Positions 29,612 through 38,300 of a stretch of 41,320 nucleotides of DNA are shown here, one piece after another. Location: assembly GCA_029262775.1 (NCBI GenBank), contig JAJCYR010000034.1, positions 1 to 41,320 of the forward strand, in the 5' to 3' direction. The notes beneath the pieces were generated by a model. It made no database searches. It was given only the letters and a program-made list of their open reading frames with translations, and was not told the origin of the DNA. This DNA comes from Bacteroidota bacterium. GTDB taxonomy: Bacteria; Bacteroidota; Rhodothermia; Rhodothermales; UBA10348. Both the position numbers and the translations under genes were made by a program. Position 1 is the stretch's first letter. Each line of letters opens with the position of its first letter.

Positions 29612-32600
29612 GGCAGGTGGGTCAGGAGTCGGGTCGTGACCGCACCACCCTGTGTCAGGCGAATGAGGTATGTGCCGCCCCCAAGGCCAAGTGCTGCGGC
29701 CTGAAAAGCCACTTCATGGCGGCCGGCGGGAAGGTCGCGTTCCAAGACCAGGCCCCGCCGCCGGCCCAGCATATCTATCACCTCAACGCGCACGGAGCCG
29801 CTCATGGGCAGTTCAAGTCGCAGCGTGGCGCGCTCCGAAAACGGATTGGGCCAAGCAGCCGGGAGGGCCAGGCGAACCGGCAGCGCGGTGTCGCCGTGGG
29901 CCGTCGCCCCCGGGTGTTCGGTGCCCGTGAACAGCGCCGTGCGAAAGGAAAAACTCGGCGACCATGGCCCGGTCCCGGCACTGTTTCGGGCCCTGACGCG
30001 CCAGAAATATTCCGTGTCGCCCTCCAGCCCCGAAACGTCGAGCGACGTACCAGCGACGCCGGTCGTATCGAGCACCAGCGCTCCGAAACGGCTCAGCTGC
30101 AGATCATACTTCTCGGCAATGGGAAGAGGATCCCAGCGGAGCGTGAACGTGCTGGGCACGCCGAGCACCTTGTCTGCGGGCTCGGTCAGATCCACGGCAG
30201 ACGGAGGCGGCAGTGCCATGGTCATGAACGTGATCGGGACGGACCACGCACCGGTCCCACCAGCGTTGGAGGCCCGCACGCGCCAGAAATAGGTCGTCTC
30301 AAAGCCCAGACTGTCGGTCAAAACCTCCGTGGCCTCCACGCCTGATGCCTGGAAGACGAGCGGTACGAACTGGCTGCTGGCTGAGACCTGGACGTCATAC
30401 GTCGCAGCGAGCACCTGCGGAACCCAGGTCAGAAGTAGTGTGACGGAAACGTCGGCAGCACCGTCTGCAGGTGTCAACGGTCCCGGTGCCGAGGGCGCCG
30501 GAGGAAGACGCGTGGTAAAGGAGCGGATATCGGACCACGGCCCGCTACCCGCTTCATTTCCTGCCCGGACGCGCCAGTAATAGGTTGTCATGAACGCCAG
30601 ATCGGGAAGCACGACCTGCGTCTCGGCGCGGGTGTCGGCAAACACCAGAGTATTGGCGTTTTGGAACGAGGCATCGGTCCCGACCTCCACATCATACAGG
30701 ACTGTTCCGCTGGCGCTTGCCGCCACCCAGTCCAGGGTGGGAGCAAGGTCCATTTCTGTTGCGCCATCCGCGGGTAGGGAGAGCACCGTGGCACCGGGCG
30801 CGGCAACCAGCGTCGTAAACTGCCACGTGGCAGACCACGCACTCTCGCCACCTGCATTTGCCGCGCGAACGCGCCAGAAATAGGTGGTTTCGGAAGCGAG
30901 TCCGGCGACCTCCAACGTACCTGTTGATATGGTAGTCGCGGAAATAATACCCTCCGCGTCCAGAAATGTGTCATCCACGGCGACCTGTACAGTGAACGTG
31001 GCCGCGCCGGGCACGGGTGTCCAGCTCAATCCGACAGGCCGCGGCACCGCCTCCTCGCCGTTTTGCGGCGCCAGCGGCGCGGGCGCCGCTGGCGCCGCAA
31101 CTACCGTTTCGAACCATTGCACCGCCGACCACGGCCCTGTACCCCCGACGTTCGTGCCGCGAACGCGCCAGAAATACATCGTTGCCGGTGCCAGATCCTG
31201 CACGTCGAACCCCGTCTCCGAATGCCCTGCGGCCCCGGCGACCACGTCCGTGAACGCTTGGTCCGTTGCAAGCTGAATGTCATGAAGCGCCGCCCGGGGA
31301 GCTGCCTGGAACGAGAGCGTCAGCGCCACCGATTGGCCCTCGGCCCCATTTCCCGGACTGACCGGCTGCGCTACGCCCGGCGCCGCCACGATCGTCGTGA
31401 AGGAACGTACCTCCGACCATGGCCCGGCGCCACCTGCATTGCGGGCCCGGACGCGCCAGAAATACTGCACATCATTGGCCAGAAATGGAGGTAAGAATGA
31501 AAGAACGCTCCCGGCTTCGCCGCCAGGACCTGAGCCACCGGTACCGGTGTCGGCAAACGCGAGCCCCTCCTCAGTAAACTGATTTTCGGTAAAACCGCTG
31601 TCCGTGGCCCATTGCACGTCGTAGGACGTGGCCTCGGCGAGCGCCGTCCAGCGCAGCGACGTTGCAGTCGGCGCATTTTCGGCACCATCCTCCGGACCGA
31701 CCAACTGCGCCGCTGGCGGCACGTCGGGCAGCACCGTCTCGAATGAACGCACGGCCGACCACGGACCCGTCCCTCCGGCGTTCGTGCCGCGGACACGCCA
31801 AAAATAGGTCGTGAGCGTCTCCAGACCCGTTGCTTCAAACGATGCCGCCGTAATATTCATGGCCGATGTGACCAGGTTCGAGAAATCATCTCCCGTCGCC
31901 ACCTGTACTTCGTACGTCACGTTCGATCCGAGAAATGCCCAGCTGAGCGTTGGCGAAAGGTCCACACCCGTCGCCCCATCGGCGGGCGAGGTAAGTGGTG
32001 GCGCCGTCGGAGGGTCGGGTGCAATGGTCATAAAGGAAAACACGGACGACCAAGGCCCGACACCGCCCGGACCGCTGGCCTGGACACGCCAGAAATACTG
32101 TGTCAGATGGTCCGGCAGCGTAGCCGAGTAGCTCGTCGCCGTGAGCCCCGCTGCCACCTCGACGACCGTCGTAAACGCCCCGTCTGTTGCGACTTGAATT
32201 TCGTACGCTGTGGCATCCGAAGACGCACCCCAGGAAAAGTCCACTACAAGAGGCGCGTTCTGAATCCCATTCGCCGGCACCGTCAGTTCAGGCGCGGGCG
32301 GCACCACCGCCTGCCGCGTCGTAAACGAACGTGCAGCCGAAAACGCGCTCGAGCCCGCCGCATTCACGGCGCGCACGCGCCAGAAATAGTCTGTACTGAA
32401 ATCGAGACCACTTGCAATGGTCTGGGTCGCCGCTGTGCCGGCGGTGCTGAACACTGTCGATCCAAATCCCGCATCCGTCGAAACCTCAACGTCGTACGTG
32501 GCCGCATCCGCCACATTCGTCCACGCAAGCGTTGGTGTGAGCGACAACCCGGTCGCCCCGTCAGCTGGACTCGTAAGCACCGGTGCGGCTGGAGCCTGCA

Positions 32601-33120
32601 GCAGCCCGGCGAACGCGTATACCGTATTCGGGTCGTCGAATCCCGGCATGGGGGCGCCGTTTGTGTTGGACCAGCCCGAAAGCGACGGGCCGTCGAGCGT
32701 AGCCCCGGCGCTGGCATCCCAGAGCTTGAGCGTAAACCCTTCGCCAGGCGACATGCCCTCATCCACACCCGGCGTCGTGGAATCGTCCCCGTAGATGGTC
32801 ACGTTGATGAATGCCACCCCACCATTCATGATGACTTCCGCCGCCCCGGCTGTACTGCCACTTCCGTCAATCACGCCAACGATGTCACCGGCAGCGGCCG
32901 GCACGCCGTCAATCTCCGCTTGTCCCTGCAATACGCCGCTCGTACTCGTGGGCGTAAAGGTGAACGGACCCACGGTGGTCTGCGCCCGGGCACTGCCCGT
33001 CGCTGCAAGCGCGTACAGAGTGACTGCGACGGCCGCCAGGACCACCCGCAGAAACAGCGAAGAAGGCGACGGTCCCGTCGACGGGTACTCAATATCAATA
33101 TGGTGTATACTGTCGAACAT
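29608..33120 (-). CDS. Secreted protein with nine fibronectin type III domains and T9SS sorting domain (gene C)
   Basis: About 1170 residues from the ATG at 33120, two bases after the stop of gene D; an ATG at 33159 would overlap D by 37 bases. The signal core is FLRVVLAAVAVTLYALAATG. An N-terminal domain follows (FTFTPTSTSGVLQGQAEIDG, INVTIYGDDSTTPGVDEGMS, LKLWDASAGA), a variant of the module found in B, D and E. Nine fibronectin III repeats of ~95 residues come next, each with a DGATGLSLTPTLxW-like opening and the strand TYFWRVRAxNAGGTGPWS. The C-terminus LPAAWPNPFSERATLRLELP to GGTYLIRLTQGG is a T9SS type A sorting domain. A 38-bp perfect palindrome lies in the linker before repeat 6. It is likely a surface adhesin or spacer; no enzyme domain is seen. 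Confidence 0.88.
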   Translation of the reverse strand: MFDSIHHIDIEYPSTGPSPSSLFLRVVLAAVAVTLYALAATGSARAQTTVGPFTFTPTSTSGVLQGQAEIDGVPAAAGDIVGVIDGSGSTAGAAEVIMNGGVAFINVTIYGDDSTTPGVDEGMSPGEGFTLKLWDASAGATLDGPSLSGWSNTNGAPMPGFDDPNTVYAFAGLLQAPAAPVLTSPADGATGLSLTPTLAWTNVADAATYDVEVSTDAGFGSTVFSTAGTAATQTIASGLDFSTDYFWRVRAVNAAGSSAFSAARSFTTRQAVVPPAPELTVPANGIQNAPLVVDFSWGASSDATAYEIQVATDGAFTTVVEVAAGLTATSYSATLPDHLTQYFWRVQASGPGGVGPWSSVFSFMTIAPDPPTAPPLTSPADGATGVDLSPTLSWAFLGSNVTYEVQVATGDDFSNLVTSAMNITAASFEATGLETLTTYFWRVRGTNAGGTGPWSAVRSFETVLPDVPPAAQLVGPEDGAENAPTATSLRWTALAEATSYDVQWATDSGFTENQFTEEGLAFADTGTGGSGPGGEAGSVLSFLPPFLANDVQYFWRVRARNAGGAGPWSEVRSFTTIVAAPGVAQPVSPGNGAEGQSVALTLSFQAAPRAALHDIQLATDQAFTDVVAGAAGHSETGFDVQDLAPATMYFWRVRGTNVGGTGPWSAVQWFETVVAAPAAPAPLAPQNGEEAVPRPVGLSWTPVPGAATFTVQVAVDDTFLDAEGIISATTISTGTLEVAGLASETTYFWRVRAANAGGESAWSATWQFTTLVAAPGATVLSLPADGATEMDLAPTLDWVAASASGTVLYDVEVGTDASFQNANTLVFADTRAETQVVLPDLAFMTTYYWRVRAGNEAGSGPWSDIRSFTTRLPPAPSAPGPLTPADGAADVSVTLLLTWVPQVLAATYDVQVSASSQFVPLVFQASGVEATEVLTDSLGFETTYFWRVRASNAGGTGAWSVPITFMTMALPPPSAVDLTEPADKVLGVPSTFTLRWDPLPIAEKYDLQLSRFGALVLDTTGVAGTSLDVSGLEGDTEYFWRVRARNSAGTGPWSPSFSFRTALFTGTEHPGATAHGDTALPVRLALPAAWPNPFSERATLRLELPMSGSVRVEVIDMLGRRRGLVLERDLPAGRHEVAFQAAALGLGGGTYLIRLTQGGAVTTRLLTHLP
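29930..32600. repeat. Nine fibronectin III repeats in gene C
   Basis: The repeat period is about 285-340 bases. The plus-strand sequence GCGCCAGAAATA, complement of the codons for YFWRV, recurs near 30000, 30285, 30570, 30868, 31158, 31455, 31795, 32086 and 32384, with small changes. Repeat 4 carries a Gly-rich insertion (DTGTGGSGPGGEAGS). Confidence 0.88.
31063..31100. repeat. Perfect 38-bp palindrome in gene C
   Basis: The 18 bases TTGCGGCGCCAGCGGCGC at 31063-31080 are exactly inverted at 31083-31100, separated by only GG. It codes, in frame, for the Ala/Pro linker AAPAAPAPLAPQ between fibronectin III repeats 5 and 6. Confidence 0.92.
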
Positions 33121-33122
33121 GC

Positions 33123-35345
33123 TTACCTGACGATGTGGATGGTTTGCGTTGCGCGCCATGGCCTCCCGCCTGAGGGACGCGCCTCGACAACGAGGACATA
33201 GACGCCGCTGGCCAGGCGCGCACCGCCCCCGCTGCGCAGGCCGACGCGCGCCGCGTCAATGAGGATATCATGCTGTCCGGCCGGCCACTCGCCGCGGGCC
33301 ACCGTACCGACCCGGCGTCCCAGCGCCGTGAAGAGTTCAGCCCGCACCGACGCCGCCTCCGGAAGCGCGACAGGCAGCGTCATGCGCGTCGAAAACGGAT
33401 TCGGGTAGCCCGGGTCGAGGGCGAATGATTCCGGAAGCGTGTTTTCGGTCGATGCGCCGCTCCCTGCCGGCAGAATCAACTGCGGCTCGTGCAGCGTCAT
33501 ATCGGCCTGGAAGCGGAGACCAGTGGGAATGAGTTGGCGGGAGGTGCCACGGGCCGGATCGACGTCTGCGCGCGGCACGAAGGCCAAAAACAACTCTTCC
33601 CCGTCAAGGGCCCCATCCACGACCTCCGTCGTGGGATCGTCTCCGTACACGGCCGTGGCCGCAAGGTGGCCGGACGGGAGCACGTGCCCGGCGCCTACCT
33701 GGCGGCCACTCTTCGACACGATCACAATCTCTCTCCGCCCGAGCTCTCTCCGCCCGAGCACCTCTGCCTTCCTGAACGACTCAACGTGTAGCACACCACC
33801 CACGAACATGAACCGGTTCGTCTTCACCATGGCAGCAGCCGCATCGACCGAGCGCGCTGTGACGCCGGCACCAGCGTTTCCAGGGTCACCGTCCGTGCGT
33901 ACGGCGGCGGGCGCTGCATCGAACGTAAATGCCGGATCAGCCTGGCTCACGCGTACCCAATAGCCCCGGCCTCTCTGCAGCGAGGCCAGCGTGTTCAGGA
34001 ACGAGAGTCCGCTCGGATTGAAAAACGTGGCTCCACCGGAAAAGCCAGTTACAAACTGCAGGCGATTGGCTGCAATCAGGCTTGCGAACAGGTCGAACGG
34101 GCCGCGGACGGCGTTGCGCCAATAGCCGATCAGGTTCCATCCGGCCTGTAGCGGGAGCGTGAAGCCATCCGGGAGCGGGGTGCCCTCAACGGTTACGGTA
34201 ACGTTGTCCGACACCTTGACCCAATACCCCCTTCCGCCATTGAGCGCACTGAGGGTATTCAGGAAGGGTAGTCCGTTCGGGTCGAAGAAGGTGGCCCCGC
34301 CGCTGAACCCCGTCACGAATTCCAGCTCGGCGGCTGCATCGGCAAAGACGCTCGTGGGAGCCGGGTCTGCCGGCGTCACGGTGAGCGAAACCAAGTTCCA
34401 GCCAGCCTCGAGATTGAGCGTCTGCGCGCCGGCGGCTTCCGTGAGCGCAAACGGCCCGGCCACGCTGCCATGCGACTGGTTGGCTGTGAACGGGATGGTT
34501 TCGGCGAGCGTCACAATCTGCGCCTGTGCGGCATCCCACGCCTTGAACGACACCGATTCACCGTCCGCGTCGGCGTAGATGGTGAGGAAAAACAGCCGCG
34601 TACCGCCCACATCAATGGAGTTCGCCACGCCCCTGACTTCGTTGCCCACGAACGCGGCCAGAATATCGTTCGGGTCGGTAGAGGGCCCGCTGCCCAGCGT
34701 GAGCGCGCCGACAAGCGTTACCGTGGACTGGAAATTGGCCGGATTCACGCTCCAGTCCGGCGCAGCGCCCGCGATGGTTACCTGGCTCGATGCGCTCGCG
34801 CGGATCTGTGCATACGGCTGCGAAGGATCGGACTGGTACTGCTGCCCGGCCATGAGGCCCGGGTTGAAACCAATCGAAGGCGTACCGCCCGCCGGGGGCC
34901 CCGGGCCAACGATATCCAGTGTCACGCGCAGCGCCGTCGCGGGCGTGGTCGTCAGCACCGATCCGCCAGCGGGCGTCGCGGGATCGAGGTATTCGAGCGC
35001 CACGGCCAGCCGGGAGCCCGTATTGTCATTCGTGTGTACGGCGTAGCGGGTGGCCGGCGTAGCGGGTCCGAGGGTGGTAACCTGGACGCGGCCACCGGTA
35101 GCGACATTGGTGCCGAAAAACGAATCGTCGTAATCCAGATAGAACAACGCATCGCCAAGGCGGGTACCCTCCGTCGTGGCAGCCATCTGTATGTCGACGC
35201 TCCAGGTCCCTCCGCCTGGTGCCAGAGCCGCGTTCGCGAGTGTGTACACGACGTCTGTCTGGGCCCGGCTCTCGCCGGGCCCAGACAGCACGATTACTGC
35301 AATCAGGGCCATCAGGCCAACGCTATGTCGCCGGAGTACACGCAC
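33123..35345 (-). CDS. Secreted protein with cohesin-like domain, shared modules and T9SS sorting domain (gene D)
   Basis: A protein of 740 residues. A signal peptide (LMALIAVIVLSGPGESRAQ) precedes a ~165-residue domain that looks like a cohesin or related beta-sandwich: GGGTWSVDIQMAATTEGTRL, GDALFYLDYDDSFF, RLAVALEYLDPATPAGG. One copy of the ~110-residue module follows (DWSVNPANFQSTVTLVGALT, GTRLFFLTIYADADGESVSF). Then come two copies of an ~80-residue module beginning LEAGWNLVS or LQAGWNLIG, with VTGFSGGATFF and RGYWVKVS. A further domain leads to SFALDPGYPNPFSTRMTLPV, the start of a T9SS sorting domain ending ASGVYVLVVEARP. A 15-base duplication gives LGRRELGRRE. It begins 5 bases after the end of gene E. 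The cohesin-like call is tentative. Confidence 0.85.
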   Translation of the reverse strand: MRVLRRHSVGLMALIAVIVLSGPGESRAQTDVVYTLANAALAPGGGTWSVDIQMAATTEGTRLGDALFYLDYDDSFFGTNVATGGRVQVTTLGPATPATRYAVHTNDNTGSRLAVALEYLDPATPAGGSVLTTTPATALRVTLDIVGPGPPAGGTPSIGFNPGLMAGQQYQSDPSQPYAQIRASASSQVTIAGAAPDWSVNPANFQSTVTLVGALTLGSGPSTDPNDILAAFVGNEVRGVANSIDVGGTRLFFLTIYADADGESVSFKAWDAAQAQIVTLAETIPFTANQSHGSVAGPFALTEAAGAQTLNLEAGWNLVSLTVTPADPAPTSVFADAAAELEFVTGFSGGATFFDPNGLPFLNTLSALNGGRGYWVKVSDNVTVTVEGTPLPDGFTLPLQAGWNLIGYWRNAVRGPFDLFASLIAANRLQFVTGFSGGATFFNPSGLSFLNTLASLQRGRGYWVRVSQADPAFTFDAAPAAVRTDGDPGNAGAGVTARSVDAAAAMVKTNRFMFVGGVLHVESFRKAEVLGRRELGRREIVIVSKSGRQVGAGHVLPSGHLAATAVYGDDPTTEVVDGALDGEELFLAFVPRADVDPARGTSRQLIPTGLRFQADMTLHEPQLILPAGSGASTENTLPESFALDPGYPNPFSTRMTLPVALPEAASVRAELFTALGRRVGTVARGEWPAGQHDILIDAARVGLRSGGGARLASGVYVLVVEARPSGGRPWRATQTIHIVR

Positions 35346-35350
35346 GCCGA

Positions 35351-38300
35351 TCAGCGGGCCAGGATCATGAACTTCGTCTCAACGAACGATCCCGCTTCCA
35401 GGCGATAGGCATACATGCCCGGCGCCAGATCACGGGCGTCGAACCGGAGCTCATAGCGCCCGGCCGCCCGTTCAGCATTAACGAGCATGGCGATCCGGCG
35501 TCCCAGCACGTCATATACCGTAACGCGCACCTCCTCGGGCCGCGGCACATCATACCGGATGGTTGTGATGTCGTTGAACGGGTTCGGGTAGTTCGCCTCA
35601 AGGCTGAACACGCGTGGCAGCGCTTCATCTTCAGTTGCCGTTGAGAGCGCAGTCGTGGCCCCGATTTCGATGGGCTGTTGCACGGAACCGAATACAGCAT
35701 TTGAGCTGAACGAGAGCACTTTATCGGTCTCGAGCACGCGCGACGAGGCCGGGTCGAAGACCTTCAGGTCAATCGGCTCTCCCTCCTCGTTCGCATACAC
35801 AACCACGAAGGCCAACCAGCGATCGAGCGACTCCACATACTGCAGCCGCCCCAGGCCACGGCACTCGGTAGCGCTCGCGTCACCCGCTGCACTCTCCTCG
35901 CTGGTGAAGGCGCCGATTTCGAATTGCTCGCTTCTCATTTCGAGGCCGTCAACGAAGACAGCGGCTGTGAGAGTCAGACTGAACTGGAAATTTCCCGGAT
36001 TAACCGTGCATTCGAGTCCCTCGGAGAATTTGAATCGCGGCGCTGGCGCGGACGCTGACGCTGGCGCGGGCGCTGCACCGCCTTCATGCTCGCGCAGCGG
36101 GCCATCCGGGACCCGTTTTGCCGATGCGCGGATAGCCGCCGCGTCCGCTCCATCCGGGGAGACACCTCCACCGCCGAGCGCGAGCGCCGGTGGCGGCCCC
36201 GCATCGGGGTACGTAAGCACGCCCTCCTGCGCCAGCCGGATCTGGTAACCGAGTCCCGGCTCCATCGCGGTCAGGGACCCGATCCAACCGGAGCCCTCCA
36301 CAAACTGGGCAAACTCGAACTGGCTCTTGACAATATCATTCGTCACAGGCGTGAGCGATTCCAGCGCCTCGTTTACGCCAAGCGCAGCCTGGGGCATGAA
36401 ACCAATCCAGTTCCACCCGGAAACCAGATCAATGGGCGTTGTGGCCACGTCAACCGGCACGCCCACCATACCCAGGTTGTGCGACTGGTCAAGCTTGATC
36501 AGGTAGCCCTCACGCGGATCCAGATCAGGGAGTGTTCCCACCCATCCTGCGGCCGGATCGAACAGGCTGAAGAAGCGCTGGCTCTTGACCACATTCGCCT
36601 CGGCGGCCGGTACGTTGGCCAAGATGGACGACACGCGCGCATCCGGCGGCACGACGTTGATGGAAAACCACGTCCAACCTGAACTGAGGGCCACTTCACC
36701 AGGCACAGCATCCGGACGCGGGGCCTGCAGCGTGACGGGCTGCTCGGGCGTTCCGTTCACAGCCGTCGCATCAAAGGTGAGCGTCAGGCTTGAGGTCGTG
36801 TGGATATCGCACGCCGACGCATCGAACGTCGTGAACGTAACCTGCTCGCCGCTCTCCTGGTTACTGTAGATAATCATGTTCACGCGGTTACCGTCCGGCT
36901 CCTCGTTACCGTCGGCATCAATCGCCGCGATCGGCGCGACGCCCCGGATCTCCCCGTTCACGAACGCCGCAACCATGTCGTTTTCGTCGGTCGATACCAC
37001 GCCGCTCACGAACAGCTGCGCGGTGAGCGTCATGTTGTGCTGAAAATCGGCCGGGTTCACGTCCCAGACGGGCACGTCGCACTCGTCAAAGGCCGTGACC
37101 GATACCGTGAGCACCGACTCATCGCCCGTGCTGCTCGTGGCCGTAACGCGTCCTACGTGTTCGCCCACAACAGTCAGATTCTGCACCACGAAATCGATGG
37201 TGCCCTGCGACTGTGCGGGAATGGATCCCGTGGTGACATTCGGAACCAGCCAGTCGCTGTCCGACGCCAGCGTGAAGTCCACGCCGTCCGTGGGCTCGCC
37301 GTTGGTGAGCGTCGCCGCAAAAGTGCCCGTGGTGCCGGTTTCGAGTGTGATCGATACGGCGGTCGGGCTCCAGATGAAGGCGCTGCGCTGCACGTCGAAC
37401 TGCCAGGAAACCGAGGTTTCGACGGGATTCCCGCCGAGATCCGTCCAGCCTTCGAACGCGGCCTGGAGCGTCACGCCTTCCAGATCGTCCAGTGCCGTCT
37501 GGTCCTGCGGCGAAAGGACGACCATGCGGCCGTCGCACGTGGCGCCAATCGGGATGATGGCGTCCGTATCGAGTCGCGTGAGCGTTGTGTTCGGGTTCTG
37601 CCCACCCGTGATAATGGACGAGCAGAGCATGGGCTCGGTGAACTCGGCCGCGATGTCATCTCCAAAGTGGAGCACACCATCGGCAGGCGACGGCGTTTTG
37701 AGGACCTCCGGGAGCACCGTATCGACCCGTCCCACAACCACTTCCGAGAAGTTTCGGCCGTTTTCGCATTCGGTCCAGGCCCTGATTTCATACAGCCCGT
37801 CATCCGCCGGGAAGGTCCACTCGGCTATGAAACTGTCCGCATCCGGTCCGCCCTGCGCTATGATGGTCGTGCGGTCGTAGCTATCCCCCGGGAGCCAGTC
37901 CGACGTACCGATTCTGCGGTACTCGAAGCCGATGTTCTGTACGCCGGCATCTACGTCGTTCTCGGCGAGCGTGAATTCGTTCAGGATGATTTCCATGGGA
38001 TCACTGACCGTCTCGCGGCTCAGCGTCCAGTTTTCCTTCGGCCGAAAGATGGAGATGTCCGAACACGGCGGCGTATAGGACACGTCGAAGAAGAGCGTGT
38101 CGGCCGTCAGCGGCTCGCCGCGTACGAGGTTATCCTGCTCACAGACAGGGTACATCACGAGGCCGAGCCGTGGATAGTTGAACTTCTCCGGACCACGCGA
38201 AACGGAAAGCTGCGTCTGGTGCACTTCCCCGGATGGAATGGTAAAGTCCACCATACCAAGCCGCGTACCCGCTGCTTCCATGACGGCACCGAACGGATTC

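Noticed and set aside
29990..32400. Regularly spaced GCGCCAGAAATA copies taken for a CRISPR-like array
   Set aside because: The spacing is ~285-340 bases and the copies code for the conserved YFWRV strand of fibronectin III domains.
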